Shown: positions 20,426-24,769 of the stretch, in pieces
How positions within the stretch are numbered: position 1 is the stretch's first letter
Layout: every line of letters begins with the position of its first letter
DNA from: Haplomitrium mnioides
Lineage: Eukaryota > Marchantiophyta > Haplomitriopsida > Calobryales
Direction of reading: 5' to 3'
Length of the DNA: 24,769 nucleotides
Assembly: GCA_049999725.1 (NCBI GenBank)
Contig: JBNGIS010027877.1
Coordinates: 109,606 to 134,374 of the forward strand
The notes under the pieces: generated by a model
The model's database searches: none
What the model saw: only the letters and a program-made list of their open reading frames with translations
What the model was told of the DNA's origin: nothing
Translations under genes and position numbers: made by a program

Positions 20426-20552
20426 ACGTGGCATCTTTGGAGGACTCCGGGAGATTCAACAGATTACGTGGCGTCTTTTGAGAACTCCGGGAGATTCAGC
20501 GGATTACGTGGCATCTTTGGAGGACTCCGGGAGATTCAGCGGATAACGTGGC
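20426..20552 (+). promoter_or_regulatory. 40-bp tandem array with an ACGTGGC core in each unit
   Basis: ACGTGGC begins at 20426, 20466, 20506 and 20546, exactly 40 bp apart, inside near-identical units containing ACTCCGGGAGATTCAGCGG. ACGTGGC is the core of plant ABRE/G-box sites bound by bZIP factors. The 5' LTR has a single unit here with an altered core, and LTR A has about two diverged units. Enhancer activity is inferred from the motif and its regular spacing, and has not been shown. Confidence 0.7.
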
Positions 20553-20887
20553 GTCTACAAGGAGTCCGCGGGTCTTTACGGGGTTGTGTCGGGCCCATGG
20601 AGTCTGCGGATCTTTACAGAGAGATGGTGAGCCTGGGGTGTCCGCAGGGCTTCAGTGAAGATGTGGCAAACGCAACAGACCTGTGGGGCTTTGCGGAAAC
20701 GTGGCAAGCGCAGGAGGCTCACGGGCTATTTTTAGAAACGTGGCACCCTCAGAAGTGCCCGAGGGTTTTGACGGAGATGTGGTAGACGCAGGAGGCCCAT
20801 AGAGCTTTGCGGAAATGTGGCCAAAAGGGAGAGTCCGCGGTCTTCATCGGAGCTTAAGATCTGCGCGACGGTCAAGCTTCTCTATTG

Positions 20888-21417
20888 AAAGCGACGTCAG
20901 ACGGCGGCCTCTCGGATTATGTGGTGTCCTCGGAGGGCTCTGGAAGATTCAGTGGACATATGGCAACGTGGCGAAGCTCGTTGGATCCCACAAAACCAGG
21001 TCAGCGCGTTGGTCCGCCGTCCCCTTTGAAAACGGCGTCGGACGGCGCTCTTGCAGATTATGTGGCACTCAAGGAGGGTCTCTTGGATCCTTTAGGTCAA
21101 AGAGGAGTCAACCACGGAGCTAGTTCAGTGCTTCGGTCTGCCTTCCCTGTTGAAAACAACATCAAATGGCGGCCTCTCAGATTACGTGGCGTCCTCGGAG
21201 GGCTCTAGGAGATTCAATGGACACGTGACGACGCGGCGAAGCCTGTTGGATTCCACAAAACTAGGTCAGCGCGTCAGTTCGCCTTTCCCTTTGAAAACAG
21301 CGTTGGACGGTGCTTTTGCGGATTACGTGGCACTTAGAGAGGGTCTGTTGGATCCTTCGGGTCAGAGAGGAGTCAACCACGGAGCAAGGTCAAAGCATCG
21401 GTCCGCCTTCCCAGTTG
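20888..21417 (+). repeat. Higher-order repeat in 3' LTR, 141-124-141-124 bp
   Basis: Anchor words begin near 20888, 21029, 21153, 21294 and 21418, giving spacings of exactly 141, 124, 141 and 124. This is two copies of a 265-bp unit built from two related subunits. It matches the 5' LTR order and differs from LTR A. Confidence 0.85.
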
Positions 21418-21917
21418 AAAACGGTATCAAGCGGCGGGCATGGAAGAAAGTCATCCTTAACACGTGGCACTTCAGAGGAGTCTAAGAGATCCTTCGGACT
21501 TCCTTGTTTGTCGGATTCTTTGAATTAGGATCCGCGGTCAACTACAGAGCAAGATCAAAGTGTCGCTCCAACTTCCAAGTTGAATGCGGCGTCGGATGGC
21601 GACCACGGAGGAAAAGTCAACAATGGACCTTGGGTTCTACTGGATTCTGTGAACTCGGATCCACGGGAATCTCCGGATGCGAATTCGCGAGATTCCTTCG
21701 GACTCTTGTTTCGATAGGTTCTTCGGACTTGGGATTCCACAGAAATCTATAGAATTTTAGTCTACAAGATTCCTCAGACTCACTCACGTATGACCGTTGT
21801 ACTTGGCATCATTCTGCGAACAGGTGGGACAGGTATCGCAACCTCCGTGTCCGAGCCTAATGGGAATAACGACATTTCGAACGGGAAAGACTCGCAAAGG
21901 CAGCGGAAGCTGAGGGA

Positions 21918-21925
21918 GTATATAT
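21918..21925 (+). promoter_or_regulatory. Candidate LTR TATA box
   Basis: GTATATAT follows a purine-rich GGAAGCTGAGGGA segment. The homologous sites in the other LTRs are GTATACAT (5694 and 12568). It lies just downstream of the repeat zone, a plausible core promoter, but no start site can be assigned from sequence alone. Confidence 0.3.
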
Positions 21926-23290
21926 CGTCGGGTTTCAAATTTGAGGAGGTTGATGTGCAAGTAAGCTAGAGATTCATAAGTAATCTTGCGACGAAGAAAA
22001 CGCAAACGAGGTAAGGCAGAAGTGGGATTCCAGTGAGAAGCTACGTGAAGCGAGTGAACTCGTGTTGGGTGCTAGTAGGGGTGGAGGTGGACTAGAAGAG
22101 CGCCGAGAATCACTGGGCGTGGAGCTCTAGAGGCTCGGGCGATCTAAGTGAACCCATCCTTGCTTGTGGACCAGAAGCGGAGGTGGATCGATACGGGAGA
22201 TTTGAAGGGGATCCATTATGTTGAGAAATTGGAAGAGACTACCAAGTGGGATCTAGGGGTCGTCTCTGCATTCTTTGTGCGAGAGCATCAACCTAGAGTG
22301 CTCGGAGTGCACTCTAGTGTTATCTTTCAAGTGGAGCTTAGAAGAGGGTGGCTGCGTGAGTGCCCACGCATTGCGGAGAAGACTCGTTTAAGGCTCAGAG
22401 GTGGAGTGAGCTACCTACAGTCGGGAGGATTGTCTTCCAGAGGCGGAAGTGAAAGAAATCCTCTTCCAAACCTGAGGAAGTGAATCCATTGCTTCTAATG
22501 ATGGAAGTTGAAAACTATCTAGAAGAAAGGTGTGTGTGTGGGAGCTGATGTGAAGGATTGAGTTGGTAAGTTGTTCCAGAAGGGAGGAGTTTGCTGGTAG
22601 ATCAGTTTTAGTGGTCTTGTAAGGCCTCTATTTTGATACAGTGCAGTGTATGTGTTTGTGTGTGTTTTGCATTTGTGTAAAATTCTATTAGTTAGATTTG
22701 CATTCTGATTATATAGTATAAGAGACAAGTAGAACTAGAATCATACAAGCACCAGTTGTGCAGACCTTGGGACAGCTTTTGAAGGGGGAGTCGATTCCCT
22801 TGGCATAGTCTGGTGACCTTGGGGTCAGTGCATTCTGCTCCTGACCCTGTTTTATTGTGTAAAGAACATTTCATATTATAAGAAGGCAGGAATCGTCTTT
22901 ACTCAGACCTAGGGACAACCTAGAGAAAGGGAGTAAAGTCCTCTGTTATTGTTCACTGGCACATGGTTCATTACATTCTGTCTCTGAAGTATATCCAAGG
23001 TGGTAGGGTCTAGATTTGGGATCCCTAAATTACATTGAAAGATTTCCACAATAGATACTTAGGTGGTGTGTGCGTGTACTTTGGTATTGTGGATGAACGA
23101 GCAGTCAGTTTGTTGATGTGAATGTGGAGGTGAGGAAAAGGCTTGTAAGGTAAGAGAGATTCCTTAAAGCTTCAAAGTGGTAACTGGATAAGGGCCATCT
23201 CAGAAAAGAGCCTTAATTCCATGTATTTGTCCTCCCCTATCTTCCAAATGGCACCAAAAAAAGGTTAAGGCCTAAAGGAGGGGAGTGACA

Positions 23291-23537
23291 GGAAGATCCT
23301 TCAAACCCAAAACGAGTACGAGTTCAATGGTTTGTTTGTTTGGATGAAGATGCATTTTTTGGATAATACTTCTGAGAAAACATAGCAGCAACAAAAGGGA
23401 AATGTAAATCCAAGTTACATACTGATATACTTGATGTGACACAAATCACGATTCTGTCTTTTGATTTTCTTCTTACCCAAAAAAACCTCTTGAGGAAAAC
23501 TACTCTAGCTACCATTAAAGCAAACCCTCAATCTTGA
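23291..23537 (+). pseudogene. DUF7869-type gene, 3' part of split pseudogene
   Basis: The first five bases, GGAAG, are the right target duplication. When one copy of it is kept, the frame from 10728 continues without shift as EEDPSNPKRVRVQWFVC. Stops at TAA 23364-23366 and TGA 23373-23375 follow. The frame is then open (SKLHTDILDVTQ, ILSFDFLL) to TGA at 23535-23537, which may be the original end of the gene. The C-terminal part, with PFxVAKVLKG before the insertion and VRVQWF after it, resembles a small beta-rich BAH-like module; this domain assignment is tentative. Confidence 0.7.
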
Positions 23538-24246
23538 AATGTTTCAAAGAAATTCAATCATTGTCATTAACATTGAAACAGATCAAACAAACCTTGATAA
23601 ATCTTCTGAAGCTGAAATTAAAGAAGTCGAGACAAGTGACTAAAGTCATTCAAGAATTTTGTTCTATATTTTATATTTTCAAGTATATTATAATTTAAAA
23701 TTATTACTTTAAAAAGTACTTGAGAATCTTTTGAAACAACTTGTTGAATTTTCTACCAACTTGAACTTTTGATTATAAACCATTCCAAGTTGAATGTTAT
23801 TCTCTGTAAGTAAATTCTAAATCTTTAGTTAATATTTTTATTTTCCTTGTAAAAATATTTTCTTCTCCAAAATATAAGTATTTTATTTCCTACCTTATTG
23901 TTTTCTAGAAGAGTTTAAGGTTATTGTCTTGCTTAAACATCTGCCCAAACTAACAAATTGTTTTTTTCTTGTTAGGGCTTTGATGTCAAACTTAAAACCC
24001 TTTGCATTGTTTGACTCAAATGTAGAGCTTTGTACCTGTTTTTTCTTTTAGATTCTGAATTAGAAATTGAAATCTTTTGCGTGAGTAGAGTTTGTTGCAA
24101 AAAATAGAATGTTTATAGTTTGTATCCTCAGTTGTAGAAGTGTGAACCCTATGCGCGTATAGACTTTGATTCGCAAGTCAAAACGTTGTGCGTAAAAAAT
24201 CTCTTCTGCAAAACCTAAAACCTAGGTTCTTGTTAGTCTTTGTTAT
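23538..24246. other. AT-rich 3' flank without recognised gene
   Basis: This stretch is strongly AT-rich, with poly-T and poly-A runs and stops in all frames. A dyad-like word CTATGCGCGTATAG occurs near 24150, related to words near 8973 and in the 52-bp repeat. It could be former 3' UTR or intergenic sequence of the DUF7869 pseudogene. Confidence 0.4.
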
Positions 24247-24454
24247 GGAATGTTTAGATGGTGAGTTCGGATTTCTAATTGCGCAAAGACTTTGGGGTGG
24301 AGTGTTCATATGATGAGTTTGGATTCCTATGCAAGCATAGACTTTAGAGTGGAGTGTTCACATGTTGAGCTTGGATTCCTAAGCGTCCAGAGACTTTGGG
24401 GTGGAGTGTTCTTATGTTGAGTTTGGATTCCTAGATGCGCTTAGACTTTGGGGT
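24247..24454 (+). repeat. 52-bp tandem repeat, four units
   Basis: Units start at 24247, 24299, 24351 and 24403, exactly 52 bp each. Each unit has a conserved GGAGTGTTC...GAGTTTGGATTCCTA part, a short variable middle (for example TGCAAGCA or GATGCGCT), and a conserved AGACTTTGGGGT. The second unit contains the perfect dyad CTATGCAAGCATAG. A fifth unit begins (GGAAGT at 24455) but diverges at once. Confidence 0.85.
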
Positions 24455-24769
24455 GGAAGTCCAAGCCTTCCACAAGTTCTACTTCTCATGTACAACCCTC
24501 AAGCTTCTTTCTACAAAGACTACTTATTACAACTTTGTTTGTACACAAGTTATAGACTCTTTTGTAGATCTTGAGACCTTTTGTTTAGTTGAATCAAGTC
24601 TAGAACTTGGAGATGTTTCTTGTTTACAATCTTAGTTCAATCTACTTAGCTACTGCCTTTTTGATTTAGAACTATGATACGTTTGTACAAGTATATGCTT
24701 CGTTGAATTATGAAATATTTTAAAATGCTTAAACCTTTTTGAAAGCCCATGTTAACTTTTGATTGCATA
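24455..24769. other. Unassigned AT-rich end of window
   Basis: No supported gene, repeat or element end. A short 66-codon ORF (24435-24635) overlaps the tandem repeat and has no recognisable motif. Confidence 0.4.

Larger units (their letters stand above)
10729..23290 (+). mobile_element. Element B: full-length giant-LTR Ty3/gypsy retrotransposon (inactive)
   Basis: The element is about 12.56 kb as assembled, including one 100-N gap. The order is 5' LTR, PBS, leader, gag, protease, RT, RNase H, integrase, TG-rich spacer, PPT and 3' LTR. The domain order RT-RNase H-integrase defines Ty3/gypsy. There is no chromodomain after integrase, so it is not an obvious chromovirus; lineage placement needs an RT tree. 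The LTRs start TGTCAGCTAGTG and end TGACA. In a 69-base stretch near their starts I count five differences, and other parts look more diverged, so the insertion is old. Gag is frameshifted, pol has eleven internal stops, and integrase lacks its catalytic glutamate. It sits inside a DUF7869-type pseudogene. Confidence 0.92.
19807..23290 (+). mobile_element. 3' LTR of element B
   Basis: The LTR is 3484 bp, runs from TGTCAGCTAGTG to TGACA, and is the only one of the three LTRs without a gap or insertion, so it is the best reference for the family. The order is a unique 5' part, the 40-bp array (20426-20552), a zone of diverged GCGCAGGAGGC-type modules (about 20580-20830), the 141/124-bp higher-order repeat (20888-21417), a TATA-like box near 21918, and then a unique 3' part rich in TGTG. 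It carries ten exact ACGTGGC words, all on the plus strand within 20426-21468. The position of R is not certain. Confidence 0.92.

Noticed and set aside
24247-24454. Repeat-with-variable-centre pattern considered as a CRISPR-like array
   Set aside because: The variable part is only about 8 bases inside a 52-bp tandem unit, there are no cas genes, and the context is plant DNA.

Overview
This is plant nuclear DNA made almost entirely of decayed Ty3/gypsy LTR retrotransposons. I see no intact gene. The evidence is LTRs with TG...CA ends, polypurine tracts, a PBS-like site, gag with CCHC zinc knuckles, and RT, RNase H and integrase motifs, all carrying nonsense codons or frameshifts. LTRs of about 3.4 kb and the slow, stop-rich decay suit a large, heavily methylated land-plant genome. 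A gymnosperm or another large-genome plant would fit, but the species cannot be read from the window. Two runs of exactly 100 N (3698-3797, 12270-12369) look like scaffold gaps of unknown true size.

Layout. (1) 1-2640, minus strand: the 3' part of one gypsy element, with its 3' LTR cut by the window edge, a polypurine tract, integrase and the tail of RNase H. (2) 2663-2930: a degenerate minisatellite of about 33 bp. Unassigned sequence follows, then a weak copia-like LTR/PBS remnant at 3241-3403. (3) 3404-8667, plus strand: element A, a complete 5' LTR (3.6 kb, carrying a nested solo-LTR-like insert) plus PBS and most of gag, with all of pol and the 3' LTR missing. (4) 9327-10728 and 23291-23537: two halves of one pseudogene whose motifs match the plant DUF7869 (RNase H-like, probably transposon-derived) family. 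(5) 10729-23290, plus strand: element B, about 12.6 kb, of the same family as A, with both LTRs, PBS, gag, protease, RT, RNase H, integrase and PPT. It split the DUF7869 pseudogene. Removing it and one copy of the 5-bp target duplication restores a continuous reading frame across the junction. (6) 23538-24769: AT-rich flank containing a 52-bp tandem repeat.

The most distinctive feature is the LTR of the A/B family. Its central kilobase consists of nested tandem repeats: a 40-bp array in which every unit carries an ACGTGGC (ABRE/G-box type) core, and a two-part higher-order repeat with alternating 141-bp and 124-bp subunits. Copy number and order differ among the three LTRs. This looks like an evolving repeat-built enhancer and is the best candidate here for something undescribed. 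Nothing in the window appears able to encode an active element: the integrase of B has lost its catalytic glutamate and pol holds eleven internal stops.
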